From the NCBI GenBank assembly GCA_032622095.1, contig CP136065.1:149983577-150047576 (forward strand): a stretch of DNA of 64,000 bases, given 5' to 3'. The translations under genes and the position numbers were made by a program. The stretch is from Siphonodentalium dalli (taxonomy: Eukaryota; Mollusca; Scaphopoda; Gadilida; Siphonodentaliidae). The notes beneath the pieces are model-generated. The model had not been told where the DNA came from. It was given only the letters and a program-made list of their open reading frames with translations, and made no database searches. This document shows, piece after piece, positions 45,119 through 57,345 of this stretch. How positions within the stretch are numbered: the first letter of the stretch is position 1; every line of letters begins with the position of its first letter.

Positions 45119-45587
45119 AGGTACTCAATCCTATCAGAGGGTCCTATATTACTCTTTCTTTGGCTTTGGGTGTAAACAATATTTGATTCGATTCGAGGAA
45201 CCCACCCATCAAAGCTCAGAGTGATTAGATATCGATTTTTGAAATCTATTAATTTTCTTATATGTAGCCCACAAGTTGGCAGAACACGTGATCAAAAACG
45301 GACAAATTCCGGGTGTAAGACGGATAACTCTAAAATCAAGTGGTTATTATTGTTAATAGTAAGCACTTGATTTTAGAGTTATCCATCTTACACCCGCAAT
45401 TTGTCCGTTTTGATCACATGTTCTGCCAACTTGTGGGCTATATATAAGAAAATTAATAATTTAAAAAATCGATATCTAATCACTCTGAGCTTTGATGGGT
45501 GGGTTCCTCGACTCTAATCAAATATTTTTTTTACCCCCAAAGCCAAAGAAATAGTAATATAGGACCCTCTGATCGGATTGAGTACCT
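45119..45587. mobile_element. TTAA-target palindromic element, AGGTACTCAA family
   Basis: 469-bp element with ends AGGTACTCAATCC and GGATTGAGTACCT. It is almost wholly an inverted repeat: the arms (about 230 bp each, including GCCCACAAGTTGGCAGAACA and AACTCTAAAATCAAGTG) meet around a short TTATTGTTAATAGTAAG centre near 45345-45362. A single strand could fold into a very long hairpin. Confidence 0.85.
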
Positions 45588-45739
45588 TTAACTCAGCTTT
45601 ACTTTACTGCGTGCTTCGAGACGTCCGTCGACAATTTCCTTTGGCTCACTCTATAATACAGGCCGCATCCTCATCCGATCATCACCAAACTTCATATGGA
45701 TGGGTGGGTGGTTCAGCAGCCCGGCTTGCACAATTTTTC

Positions 45740-45890
45740 CAAACCCCGTAATTGTTTTCCTAGAGTCCTTTTTCTTTCAAATAATGGGACAAAAGGCTTT
45801 AAGAATGCTTCTATTGTGTAATAGGTATGCACTTAACTATTGGCAGGGGGTTGAGTTCACCATCAGTTAATAATGAGGGATGACACCAAT
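45740..45890. repeat. Dispersed repeat, copy 2
   Basis: CGTAATTGTTTTCCTAGAGT, AAATAATGGGACAAAAGG, CACCATCAGTTAATAATGAG, GGATGACACCAATGGG; matches 43010-43165. Confidence 0.6.
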
Positions 45891-46139
45891 GGGTAATAAA
45901 AAAGGTCAGCTTGCTAAATGTTTTCATCAAGGATCTATCAATGCACAATGACATGGAAAGGCTCAGATTTAAATAGTTCTATTAAAAATAATCTATTCAA
46001 CCTGATATAAATGAAAACATAACACAATAATAGATTCTTCAAATAAATGTAAACTCTTCAAATAAAAATAAACTATTAAAAAAAACCATAATAAACTAAA
46101 ACAAAGATGTTAATACAAACTTTGTCCGATTTAAACGAT

Positions 46140-46620
46140 ATTCGGAATATGGGTCTAGGATCACCTCTAGGTGGGAGCTGTCAAATTTGAATGATTTTCG
46201 ATGAAAAACATGGCCGTGGGCAGGCATTTTGGATTTTACTCTTTGCATCACTAAATCCTTTATCGCACCATACAAAGCTTATCCCTCATCCGATCATCAC
46301 CAAACTTCATATGAATCCTCGGTGTGACCTATTGATGGGTGTCTACCCCCCCCCCGAATTCTCTAAAAAAAACATGGCTGCCAACGGCCATCTTGAATTG
46401 TACTCTTTAGCACACCTCACAGGCCACAGTTCTCGTCCAATCGTCACCAAATTTCATATGGATCTTTGATGTGACCTCTAGATGTGAGCCTTCCTTTTCC
46501 CCCAAAATTCGTTTAAAACAAACATGGCCGCCAGCAGCCATTTTGGATTTCAAATGTCAATCCATCAGCACACCCTATACAGCCCTCATTTATTGGAGAA
46601 TTGTTTTGAAACTTTACAGT
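46140..46620 (-). repeat. CCAAGATGG repeat modules, inverted
   Basis: Three modules in the opposite direction: AGGATCACCTCTAGGTGGGA, AAAAACATGGCCG, CATTTTGGATTTTACTCTTT, CATCCGATCATCACCAAACTT. Confidence 0.72.
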
Positions 46621-46854
46621 CTTGTTGGTAAATAAAATGTAGAAATGTTTCTATAATCATGATACGGAACTTAGATCGGATAAGATTAGGAAAACTGAGT
46701 AAAATAGTCATGTGAAGCAGTTTGGAGGGGGTGGGTCCCTATCCCAGAATCGAAAAAAAAATAAAAATAGGGGGTGGTGGGTACACAGAGAGCGGAAAAA
46801 ATTTACAATGCGCCTAGTGTCCGGAATTGTTTTCATGACACCCCCCCCCCCCCC

Positions 46855-47258
46855 TTGCACCAGCAGCCATTTTGTATTTCAAATTTGAACCAATCCGCAC
46901 AGACTGCAGCCCGCATTTATTGGAGAAATGTTTTTGAAAATTTACAGGCATGTTTAGAATCAACTCTAGATGGCAGCTACCGAAGTTTAGCAATTTTCGA
47001 TGAAAAACATGGCCACCAAAAGCCATCTTGCATTTTACTCTCCGCATGACTAAATCCTTGGTCATCCTATAACAGACCACATCCCTCATCTTAGTCCGCA
47101 TATATCTAAGAAATGTAAATTTACAGGCATGATTAGGATCACCTCTAGATGAGAGCTATCGAATTTGAACAATTTTTGATTAAAACATGACTCTTAGCAT
47201 GACTAAATCCTTCGGCATATCCTGCAGACAACATCCCTCATCCGATCATCACCAAACG
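46855..47258 (-). repeat. CCAAGATGG repeat modules, inverted, interrupted by a TTAA element
   Basis: Two to three further modules; the array continues at 47737-47790 after the TTAA element. Confidence 0.7.
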
Positions 47259-47262
47259 TTAA

Positions 47263-47732
47263 AGGTACTCAACCCGTAAAGAGGGTCCCCATCTAAACAG
47301 ATTCCAACAACAACAATCCGATCAGAGGGTCCTATATTACTATTTCTTTGGCTTTGGGGGGTAAAAAATATTTGATTCGAGTCGAGGAACCCATCAAACA
47401 AAGCTCAGAGTTATTAGATATTGATTTTTCAAATTTGTTATGTTCTCGAGATGAGTACCAATAACTACCGTAATCTGCTCTGGATGTGTACTCCAAATCT
47501 ATTCAAACAGACAAGGATGAATAACTCTAAAATCAAGTGGTAATTTTAACGCAATTTTGACTGAGTTCTGGGCCAGATAGTATTCCCGATAATGAAAAAT
47601 AATAGATTTCTAAAATCGATATCTAACAAATCTGAGCTTTGATGGGTGACTTCCTCGACTCGAATCAAATATTTTTGACCCCCGAAGCCATTGAAATAGT
47701 AATTGAGAGGAGTTTTATCGGGTTGAGTACCT
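47263..47732. mobile_element. TTAA-target element, AGGTACTCAA family
   Basis: 470-bp copy between TTAA at 47259-47262 and 47733-47736. It interrupts a CCAAGATGG module: the left flank ends ATCATCACCAAACG and the right flank resumes GTGCATCTTCAGGGTGACCTC, as expected for that repeat, so the borders are secure. Confidence 0.88.
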
Positions 47733-47991
47733 TTAAGTGCATCTTCAGGGTGACCTCTATATGGAAGCCATCGATTATTGTTTCGTTCGTGCACGAGTTT
47801 GGTCATACATATATCACTGAAATGTATGTTGTCCACATGCAGGGATCAATGATGGGAATTTATGGCGTGACCAATGTGAATTCTAGAGATGGGAGGGAGC
47901 AAATTTAATTCTGGCATAGAATATCGATTGAATAACGATCGAATCGACACCTTTGAATTTCGAACTATTAATAATTATCCCGCAAATTTAA

Positions 47992-48370
47992 AGAAATATT
48001 ATGTATTTGTTCGGGTGCGTGAAACTGATAAGTTAGTATTCAGGTGCTATGCCAATTGGGGGAATGTAGAATTCTACTTACATCACCGAAAATTTCAAGC
48101 AAATCGACCGTACCACTCTTTAGAAAACATATTGTCTGAATTACTCTAAATTGTAAATATTTACTACTCGAATCGGGACGCTTCTATGGCATGGCGATAA
48201 ACTAACGAAAACGATTTCGCCATCGGCAGTCACTGCATTTAAATAATATATAAGAATGACGGTGTGTATTGTCCATTTAGATATAATATTTGTAAAAATA
48301 AATACTCTGCAATGAACAAGAATATTCTCCATTTCTATTTTATCACCCTACCGGAGTGTTTCACATCACT
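47992..48370. mobile_element. TTAA-target element, AGTGATGTG family, uninterrupted copy
   Basis: 379-bp copy bounded by TTAA at 47988-47991 and 48371-48374. It supplies the empty site for the Helitron-like insertions at 24-25.5 kb. The two ends are not perfect inverted repeats of each other. Non-coding. Confidence 0.75.
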
Positions 48371-48615
48371 TTAAAGAATGCCTGGGAAATATATGTATGT
48401 ACAAACTGACTCAGTATGAGTGTTCATTGCTTCAACGTGCGTGAACAAATTCTAATTTATTATCGAAATGGACATGCATGTATCGATTGGCCGAGGAATG
48501 CATGGGATAGACCAAATCTGTTTCAAACTTCAAGGAATACAAATCATACAAGAGTGTTGGTTGTCTTGAACTCTCAAATCTCTACCAATTGTGAGATATA
48601 TTTTTTGTTACCTTG

Positions 48616-48616
<1 letters not shown>

Positions 48617-48652
<36 letters not shown>
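48617..48652. repeat. (GATT)n microsatellite
   Basis: Nine uninterrupted copies of GATT. Confidence 0.95.
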
Positions 48653-48724
48653 CTAACCAGATACATGATATGTATCTAGGGAAATATGTTATTAATAAAG
48701 GTGAATGCGGCCTACAACATTCTA

Positions 48725-48975
48725 ATTTTGGTTGGAAATTTGAGACCAAAATTACTTTGAATTTGTTCCTTTACAGTTTGGTTTTCCAACAAGCATTTAT
48801 AGTGTGTAATTTGTTGTTTTTGGACCAAAGTAGAATATTCTCCTACATTTTGTCATTTTAGGACTGAAATGTGGCAATCAGTTGAAACTTTACAACCATT
48901 GGAAGATGTTTTCTTGGGAATTCAAACAGTTGGAAAGCTGGCAGGGGTGCAGTTGGACACCCCCCCCCCCCCAAC
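48725..48975. repeat. TTGGAAATTTCCAAC repeat with poly-C
   Basis: Diverged copy (GGTTGGAAATTTGAGACC, TTGTTGTTTTTGGACCAAAG, GGACTGAAATG, CAGTTGGAAAGC) ending at a poly-C tract at 48961-48972. Confidence 0.6.
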
Positions 48976-49137
48976 ACACACGGAGACCGTCTAGCACGTC
49001 CCTGCGTTCCGACATAATTTATTATGGTATATATGAACATGCTTGACCCAACGTTGCATGTCCTTCTGACACGTGTCCACATTATGTATACAGTTTGTCC
49101 GATGTGGTAAAACCGTTCGCTGGACCAATAAGCCTTG

Positions 49138-49716
49138 TCACTGGTTCGCGATTTTCAAGATGGCCGATGGTTCCATATGGTCCGATTCCTAGCATTTTAC
49201 CCAACCCACCGGTAAAAGGTCAAAGTTAAGAAGTAGCTAGCATCCATTTGTAAACATTCGACAGTGCGAGCATTTTTTTTTATCAGAATTTGATGGCATA
49301 ATTTCAGTTATTCTGAGTGCAACTACGGGTTTAAGAATTGTTTTTTTGGCCATGTCATCTACAGAGTTAGGATCTGGTGACGATGCGGACATTCAGACGT
49401 TTAAGTGATGGACGCCCCCTTTTGTCAACGAACATCTCATAATTTACTGATAAATAGCGAGTATTTGCGATAAAACAAATAACGCAAAAACATATGTGAT
49501 ACACTCAATCCATCTACTGCGCGAAACCTACGTATTGTATGTATTCAGGGTGATTGTTTAATTAGTTTTATGAAGTTTTCGCACCTGCGATTCGGTAACG
49601 AACTGTTGCCATTTTATTTTGGGAATGCCCAGACTGGAGCCATATGCTAAAAATAGATGCTACTTCTTAACTTTGACCCCCGGAGACCAAATGGCGGAAA
49701 CACCGCGAGTAAGTGA
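49138..49716. mobile_element. Foldback element with TCACT ends, long version
   Basis: 579 bp with ends TCACTGGTTCGCG and CGCGAGTAAGTGA, and inner arms AAGTTAAGAAGTAGC and GCTACTTCTTAACTT. The middle 350 bp is unique AT-rich sequence. Confidence 0.65.
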
Positions 49717-50689
49717 TCTTACTTATAAGGCGATACACAGCTGATTTGACAGTTGTAATCGGTCCAATTTCGGTCAGAGTACATGTATATAGCTTTCAAA
49801 TGCAAACGGGAAGCTAAATGAATGTTTACGTCTGTATGTAAATTGTTTACATTAAGCTAATTAAGGGTAACGCTTTTCAAACAATTCTGTGTATAGTTTG
49901 ATAAATACAAACATTGAAGTCTCGGGTGTGCTTGTTAATTCTATTTGCACAAAGAATACGAGGCATTACAATGCGCTGTCAATTAACGATCAGAAGATAT
50001 ATGATGTACATTGTTTGAAGTATACAACATTCAATTAATGCACGTGAATGAATGCTTTATTGCGTAAGCTACCATTTAAGGTAGAACAATTAATGCACGA
50101 GACGAATGGCGCGGCATATACATGTATCGAACCGAGAAATTGTATAATCAGTAATCACATAATTTGAAGTTTGCATTCTCTGCACTGGTGCCACTCAAAT
50201 ATGGCTATAATGACAAAAACATTGATGAAAACATATCTAGGTGGTAAAATATTCCGGAAAATACGTTTTTTGTATTTTTTTTTTTAGAAAATACACAACA
50301 AATCAGGAATATCAAATACATCCACCATACGGTTGGCAATTGCTGATTGAGATTTAGTTCACATTATGTAATTATAACATGGTCTTTTTTCAGTTTATGA
50401 ATGCCAAGCATAGTCCTTCCTGTTTAGAAATTATCGCATGATATGTGAGAATGAAAATTTTAACTGAACTGTTCTTTGCAAGACTTATAGAACATACATT
50501 CTACAAATCTACAACACGGTTTACAGATATTTCCAAACATAATATGTAAACATATATGAATTATTTTGTGAATTTAAATATTTTCTGAACATTTTGAGAT
50601 AAACTGAAAGTGCCAATGGCACTGTAGCTCAATTTTTTGAACGTGTAATGTCAAACACTACAGTCAGTGTAGCGATTTGGAATGGGGAA

Positions 50690-50910
50690 TGTTGACATAT
50701 TGAAATAATACCAGAGGTTAACCCGAAGAGCCATATGCAGTTTGGGATCAATTGAATGTAAATTGTTGGTTGTAAGGCATACCAAATAAAAGTATTTGGT
50801 GATGCAAAGAGTAAAATCCATGCAAGATGGCTGCCAACAACCATGTTTTTGATCGAAAATCGTTCAAATTTGATAGCTCCCATCTAGAAGTGATCCAGAA
50901 TATGCCTGTA
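50690..50910 (+). repeat. CCAAGATGG repeat modules
   Basis: Two modules: GAGGTTAACCCGAAGAGCC, AGTTTGGGATCAATTGAATG, AAAGAGTAAAATCCATGC, AAGATGGCTGCCAAC, CGTTCAAATTTGATAGCTCC. Confidence 0.7.
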
Positions 50911-51764
50911 AATTTTCAAAACTTTTCTCCTACAAGAAAACCAATGTCAGAAATGGTAACGCGCTCAAGATCATATATTATATACACATTCTTGTAATTA
51001 TAGAATATAAAATATATTGGTTTCGCGAATGACCAACTCAGAATTCCGTTAAAATAACAATAACAACCAGCACCTAATTACCGAACGGCGGCCGACTCCG
51101 CCGTCTCCGACCACAACCCCCAGTGGGCTGGAGAACGAAAAAAGTCCATAAAAGTTGAAATATAAGACTTACAAATTATCTTTTTCATTTCTTTTATTTG
51201 TAATTGACATAGCTTATCACAGACCAAAAATCAACATTATTGACATAACGTTAATTAACGACACTAAACGAATTTCCCAACTACACCTTTTACCGGACTC
51301 GGCCACCGCTCGCAGTTCGACTTTTAATCATTCCAAAATTTCCATTCTATAAATAAAACACCCATGTTAATGTCAGCGCCCACAACTATCTAGAATCTCT
51401 AGGACAGTATGGGAATCAGGGAGCTAAATGTGTTCCAGAGTCTGGGAGCGAGTACACCGTGGAATGCTAAAGGTGACGGTAACTGAAGAATGACCTTCAC
51501 CTGATACATGCGACACATTATTAAAGGATGACATCGCGTTTAGTTGATTTGTACATCATAGCTAAACAAGAAAACCATAATCAGAAATGGTAACGCCACC
51601 AAGATCATATTATTAGCCATAAATATAAATTATAATATAATTATAATATTAACGAGCTTTCAAATTCCATGTGGGAAATTTGGATACTTCCATATACCAC
51701 GTTTTCCCGTTTCTCGTGTTATACATTACATTCTTCAAGCTGTCTCGCTTTTTATTACACTGGC

Positions 51765-52075
51765 TGGTGGGCCCGACTTCGTCCGTGCTGTTCCCGTCTG
51801 CTTTACGGCGAAAGGCGCGATTTGACCTTGAATTGACTATTTTTAAAGTCAAGGTCAGGTCGGGGTCATGATTTGACCCGTCCAAAACACTCCCCGGAGA
51901 AAAGTATCACTAGGTATCAAATTTCGTCGAAATCCGTACGTTTTACCAGATTTGACCTTGAATTGACCATTTTAAAGGTCAATGTCAGGTCGGGGTCACG
52001 ATTTGACCCGCACAAAACACTCCCCGGACAAAACTACCCATAGGTATCAAATTTCGTCGAAACCCATCCTTGATT
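51765..52075. repeat. Tandem units of Helitron-like family 2
   Basis: Two copies of a unit of about 130 bp: TTGACCTTGAATTGAC, AAGGTCA, GGTCGGGGTCA, GATTTGACCCG, AACACTCCCCGGA, then GGTATCAAATTTCGTCGAAA. A GGCCCGACTTCGTCCG stretch just to the left is the inverse of the family 2 3' hairpin. No clean element ends were found, so this is a decayed or partial copy. Confidence 0.65.
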
Positions 52076-52169
52076 ACCACACGATCGCATGCTTTCCAAA
52101 TTGTGTGGTAATTATCAATATCAGCACATGTGCTAATCTGTGTCGGACTATTTTATTGAGGATACCGCA

Positions 52170-52290
52170 TTCGGGGTAACACTACAGCTTTTAAAGCGAC
52201 CCATTTGCAGCTTTTACATCGACCTAATCCCGCATAACACCAGTGGATATTATATTTTCAAGCACAGTATACACCGGTGACGTTAATTAC
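52170..52290. repeat. Dispersed repeat, paired with 56725-56850
   Basis: CCGCATTCGGGGTAA, CTACAGCTTTTAAAGCGACC, TTTACATCGACCTA, CCAGTGGATATTATATTTTC are shared by the two sites, about 4.5 kb apart and in the same direction. Related sequence precedes both (51110-51250 and 56540-56725). Confidence 0.6.
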
Positions 52291-53867
52291 AGTACACCAA
52301 TTATTCTCCACAGGGCACAGGCGACAGTGTTAATGTCCGGGCTATGCTCGATTCCTTGTGAATGCTGGAACTATCTAACCTAGTCAATTGTGAAGAATGA
52401 CTCTTCGGACCTAATATGACCAACAGAAAAAAATAAAAAAAATAAAAATAATAATAGGTCCGTGTGCCGTTTCCGTCCTTAAATTTGCCACTTTTGATAC
52501 TACCCTAGTTCCGCACAAAATCATCATCACCAAATTTTCAAACATACACCATTAAATGCCAGGTTGTTCGTGCGATTAATTATTTCATAACTTGGCCACT
52601 AAACGCTTTATAATAAGAAATCTCAGAATAAATCGGTCAGAACTGTATATATACCGTAACCAAACCCTGTTTTTTCCCACTCCAATATGTAAACAAAACG
52701 AGCGATCTTGCGAGATAAATAGTTCCCGTCTACAATGAATCAGAATGTTTATTACCAGGATGAAGGCATCCTACGATAATAGAAACAAGACGCACGTGGT
52801 TTTATCGATAAAGCAATTGATAATTATATTGATATCTGTTAGGTTTTTAGGGCACAATTTTTTTTGCTCATTCACAGGCTAATATACTATAAGTAATTGG
52901 CCATACATCTATGTATAATAATCAAGAACGTTTGACATAAACAAGGTACATCATTTATTAAATAGTGCCGTTATCAATTATCTTTGTACGAACCGGGGTC
53001 AATACTATGAACAATTTTATACCTGTAAATACAAATTGTATTTATTAATTTGTAATTACAAATTTGTGTTAACTATCACAGTGGTTTCATAGTACAGGGA
53101 AAATTTAGCCGTATTATTGTAATACCTTAGACTGGGCGAGAGGTGAAACCCCTAAAAGGCAGCTGTAAAACTTAGAAAAAACTAACTCCCCACTCTGCTC
53201 CCATGCACATGTTATCAGTGTTATCTGAATACCAGTTCAAATTAGACGGACATGTATATAGAGCTAAAATAACTGACAACAATTTATATGGGGAAGTTAC
53301 AATGCGTGCTATCATATTGTGATTAGTGAGAACGCCGGTACTATGAAACGATGAGCTAACAAAATCTCGCAAATTTCACAAAGATCTACTGTTGATTATT
53401 GTAGATTGCTTACGGACAAACGTTTGCCTGTGAGTGATTAACACTATATTGAATCACGGCGGGCCAAAGTTACAAAAGAAATAACCAATCATAAGTTGAG
53501 AGGTGAACGCTTATCAGAGCTATCCAATCGGTTCACGGATTGCTAAGTTGATGACCACTTGTCTGCGCAAGTTAACAATTAAACGGTTCGTTTGTAGTGT
53601 GTGTATGTAAGTACAAGTCAGTGTAATACCGATTACTACAAACATTTTGGTATCATTGTTTTTACAAATTACAAATTTACAACCATTCAGTTTGTGAAAA
53701 TAAAATATTATTTTGATGGTATAGCATTATATATATTGTGACCATCCTATTATTTCAAACTGATCCGCTACTCTTGTCATAACACATCGAGACAGTAACG
53801 TGGCTCCATTTTATCGGGAGGGGTGTATCGAAGCAGGGACGTGCTAATGGTCTCGGTTATAGGAGTG

Positions 53868-54151
53868 GTGCGGTAGAGTGCCAGTCGGTAGAATGACAGG
53901 TGCACTACACCGTTACATGCCGTCCAGCGCTGACTAAGCTGGTTCTAACCCCGTCATATGGAGGGTGACCGGAATCGTGTATCTGGGCAAGTTTGTCAGT
54001 TGCTTTCCGGGGGTCGGTGGTTTCTACACGCAGTGGGACGATTTCTCGGTTAAATCGAGCCTCTGCGTGGTCTTTCCTCCACCCGTAAAATTGACAACGT
54101 CGTGTGTGGCATAGCGGCTAGAACGTCGATAAACCCTAATAAACCAAACCA
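53868..54151 (+). mobile_element. tRNA-derived SINE with 9-bp target duplication
   Basis: 284-bp insertion flanked by ATAGGAGTG at 53859-53867 and 54152-54160. The head has an A-box-like AGTCGGTAGAATGACAGG and a B-box-like GGTTCTAACCC (near 53940), the internal promoter pair for RNA polymerase III. The body contains GGGGGTCGGTGGTTT and CCTCCACCC, and the 3' end is ACGTCGATAAACCCTAATAAACC, a tail of the kind copied by LINE machinery. No reading frame. The exact SINE family was not named. Confidence 0.72.
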
Positions 54152-54369
54152 ATAGGAGTGTCATTTTATAATTTCAAACTGCTCCGATATCTTATAATAT
54201 ATCTAGATAGGGACGTGGCTATATGGGCTCAGTTTGGCGACGGGGTGTCCATCCTATAATTTCCATATGCACCCTTTGAACAAAAAAATGCCTATAAATT
54301 CCACATAACGATGGAATCGTATATCAAGAGGAAAGTATTTTAATTTTTCTACGCTGATAACAAAACTTA

Positions 54370-54640
54370 ATCAATATGACTAACATATGTTAGTCAAACG
54401 TTTTTCCTCAGGATGACTGACTTAGTTCAGCCAACATGACTGAGGCATAACATTAATCAAAATTACTAGGGTGATGTTAGTCATAACGACTAAGAAATGG
54501 GAACTTTTCTTAGTCAATTGGAAGGCGTAAATTAAAGTTGCTGAATTATGTGCAAATAATTCCAATAATTGACCAAAGTTACTCAAAACGTTTGTGACTA
54601 ACACTAAGTTAGTCATATTTAGTCAATATGTCCAATCCAA
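54370..54640. repeat. Region dense in GACTAA/TTAGTC motifs
   Basis: The words GACTAA, TTAGTC, ACTAAC and TTAGTCA recur on both strands through this stretch. It may be a decayed element with many subterminal repeats; no clean termini were found. Confidence 0.4.
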
Positions 54641-55389
54641 GAGGCGGGGGTGCACAACTTACTGTTACAGCTTGAAAATCAGAAGCCAACCGGGGTAAAC
54701 AATTTTATAATTGTTTATAATTGAGGGGTGGGGATACAGTTGGATATCGACGTTTCGAAAAAAAAGAGCATCTTACCACGTCACTGCGTTTATGCTCTAG
54801 TCATTTATGAAAACTGTGCTTGCATCTTCGTATTCGTGTCCTTTACCGTGACCAAATGCATTCGCGTCGACGATTGAAACTCAATGGATAATCCGCAATG
54901 CATTCTTGAGCGAAAAATCATACTCACATTGGGAACACGCGTCATTTTTATCCATTCTTGGATATATCATTGATTATGGTAAGTACATGTTACATGCTAA
55001 TGTTGGCTATAATCCGCAAGTATCACTCACTATTTGTATTAATCACTAACTTTTGTCAGAGATGTTGTGACTCATACGATTTGGCGGCTACTCGCCCCAT
55101 CCTATTCTGAACAGCTGTAATGTGCCAGGCATCGTGTTCCCAAGACCACTATCGCCATGCCCCTGTTTATGAGATTTCCATTGATAACACATTTTCATAA
55201 GGGGGCTACATCCCTGCGAATCAGATGGTTATATGCTCTGGTTTAAGGATGTGAAAATCGCCAATTTATGTTTGACACCCTATATAGACATTATAGACAA
55301 GTTCTTAACGATGTAACTTTCAATAAATTGGGTAATTTCAGTAGTTACAAGGAACACATACTGCTACATCACATCCAAGCTGACACCCC

Positions 55390-55700
55390 ATAAGGTTTGA
55401 CAATTTCTAAATATAGGCCATTTCAATCCAAACTTTTGACCAAAGGAGGTAAATATGCAAATGTTGGTCTAAAACAAAACATACCCCCTAATAAATTGTT
55501 GGAAAAAACAAAATAACAGAACAAGTTCAACCTATTGTTGTTGTAAAATTTCCAATTCATGTTGTTTCAGGTATCAAATTTCCAGCTGTTGAACGTGTTG
55601 ATAAAATGTTTGAATCGAGAAACATAACCCAACCCCCTTGTCGCGACGTCCCTGTGGGTTGTACTTGAAATTTCCAGCTGACAAAATATTTTCCCGAGGG
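55390..55700. repeat. TTGGAAATTTCCAAC repeat, inverted copy
   Basis: Inverted, diverged modules: CCATTTCAATCCAAACTTTTG, ACAAGTTCAACCTATTGTTG, AAATTTCCAGCTGTTGAACG and CCCCTTGTCGCGACGTCCCT twice. Confidence 0.55.
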
Positions 55701-56214
55701 GGTGAATCGACCCCTTGACGCCACGTCCCTGCGTATCATAGATATATATATATATATACCGTGTTAAGGGTGCGAAAACTGAAAAATTATGTTTCATAGT
55801 ACTCGAACATTCTTTGTGATTGGAGATATTTGTAAATACAAAGAACACGTACTATTTGTGATTTATGTTTGTAATCGTAGGTTCATAGTATTGGCGGAAT
55901 GATAATTGTTATTTCTTACAAACAATTGTAGATTCTTACAAAGAAAAAGTTTCATAGTATTGACCCCCGGTTACGGAAATTTTCAGTTCAGGGGTCAAGT
56001 GAGATAACATTCGTATCAAACAAACTCAGTTCTGCCTCAATAAATAATTTGTCAAAACTGAAATGCAATTTGCAAACAAATACGATTAACATGCGTTTTA
56101 ACGAGGTGAGCTTTAATTAAATGAAAGAAGCAATGCTACATAAACTATTTGTCATGGACTCAGCCAGTGTGTCATATATATGTGTCAACTAAGGTCGCTT
56201 TACGTGGTAAAAAC

Positions 56215-56355
56215 GAACAGTGAAAGTGAAAATTCTATCAAATTCGGAGAATCCTATTGAAAGTGAAAGTACAATTCTGGGAATTCCGCAGATTCAGAGA
56301 ATGTATACTATTGAAAGTGAATGCATGATTCCGGGAATTCTATCAGATTTCGCGA
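56215..56355. repeat. Tandem repeat of about 60 bp
   Basis: AGTGAAAGTGAAAATTCTAT, TATTGAAAGTGAAAGTACAA, TATTGAAAGTGAATGCATGA: two to three imperfect units, each with GAATTCY-like and CAGATT segments. Confidence 0.55.
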
Positions 56356-56724
56356 CTCTGCTAGTTTTCGTGATCATAGGTTATATAGGGCCTATATGAC
56401 CACGAAAATGAATCGAGTCACGATACATGCATCGGTACATTGTGTATATGACCAGAAAACATAAGATCGCGATTACTCCAACAGAACAGGCATGCACACT
56501 CCAATTAAAATTACCCATAATTCACTTCACTACCCCAGGGGCTCCCAATGGGTTATAAATTATTTTCAGGCTATCAGTTAATTGAATACTATTTCCTTTT
56601 TACTAAACTAAATAAATAAAATAAAGTAAAATAAAGTAAACTAAAGTAAACTAAAATCAAATATAGGACTTACTTATTATTTTTAGGCATAACTTATAAC
56701 AAAAACCCCAAAAATAACCATTAT

Positions 56725-56850
56725 TGATACCGCATTCGGGGTAAGACTACAGCTTTTAAAGCGACCCATTAGGAGTACCACTACAGCTTTTGCATCGACC
56801 TATTCCCCCATTGGACCAGTGGTTATTATATTTTCAAGCACAGAGTACAC
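56725..56850. repeat. Dispersed repeat, paired with 52170-52290
   Basis: Second copy of the pair, with an extra AGGAGTACCACTACAGC insertion that looks like a partial internal duplication. Confidence 0.6.
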
Positions 56851-57234
56851 ATGTGGTGTTAATAATTTAAACTGGTGAATTAATGGGGGAATAGATTTTT
56901 GTGAACGGGAAATTTATTTAACTAGCTGATGTAGTTCTGGGTTTTTCCAGATCAAATTTGGATGTGGGATAGCACTGTCGACACAGGCTGTCGTACACTT
57001 GGTGATTTATTTTTAAAAGTAAACACATGACTTATGATTTTTCTTGCATTTTCCTGATCAACTGGTGTCAATCTAGCTGGGTAAACATCACTGGTATGGC
57101 CTGCAGGCTTCAATTCAGTGAATTTGGCCGAAACGTTAACACTGTCGCCTATGGGAAACCATTTAGTTCAGTGATTCCTATACACGCGGCGCGCGTAATA
57201 AATGTCGGCTACATGGTGCGCGGGTGTATTGAAA

Positions 57235-57345
57235 TATGAAATCCAAGATGGTCGCTATAGCGCCATGTTTTTAACGAAATTTGGAGAGAAAAAATTTATG
57301 TCTCCCATCAAAAGTGGTCACTAGAAGTAACATGTGAAGTTTGAC
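57235..57345 (+). repeat. CCAAGATGG repeat module, single
   Basis: AAATCCAAGATGGTCGCTATAG, GCGCCATGTTTT, GTCTCCCATC, TGAAGTTTGACGACGACCG; one diverged module, with traces of another at 57495-57560. Confidence 0.55.

Noticed and set aside
53868-53960. Possible functional tRNA gene
   Set aside because: A- and B-box-like sequences are present but no cloverleaf or acceptor stem could be drawn; target duplication and tail mark it as a SINE.
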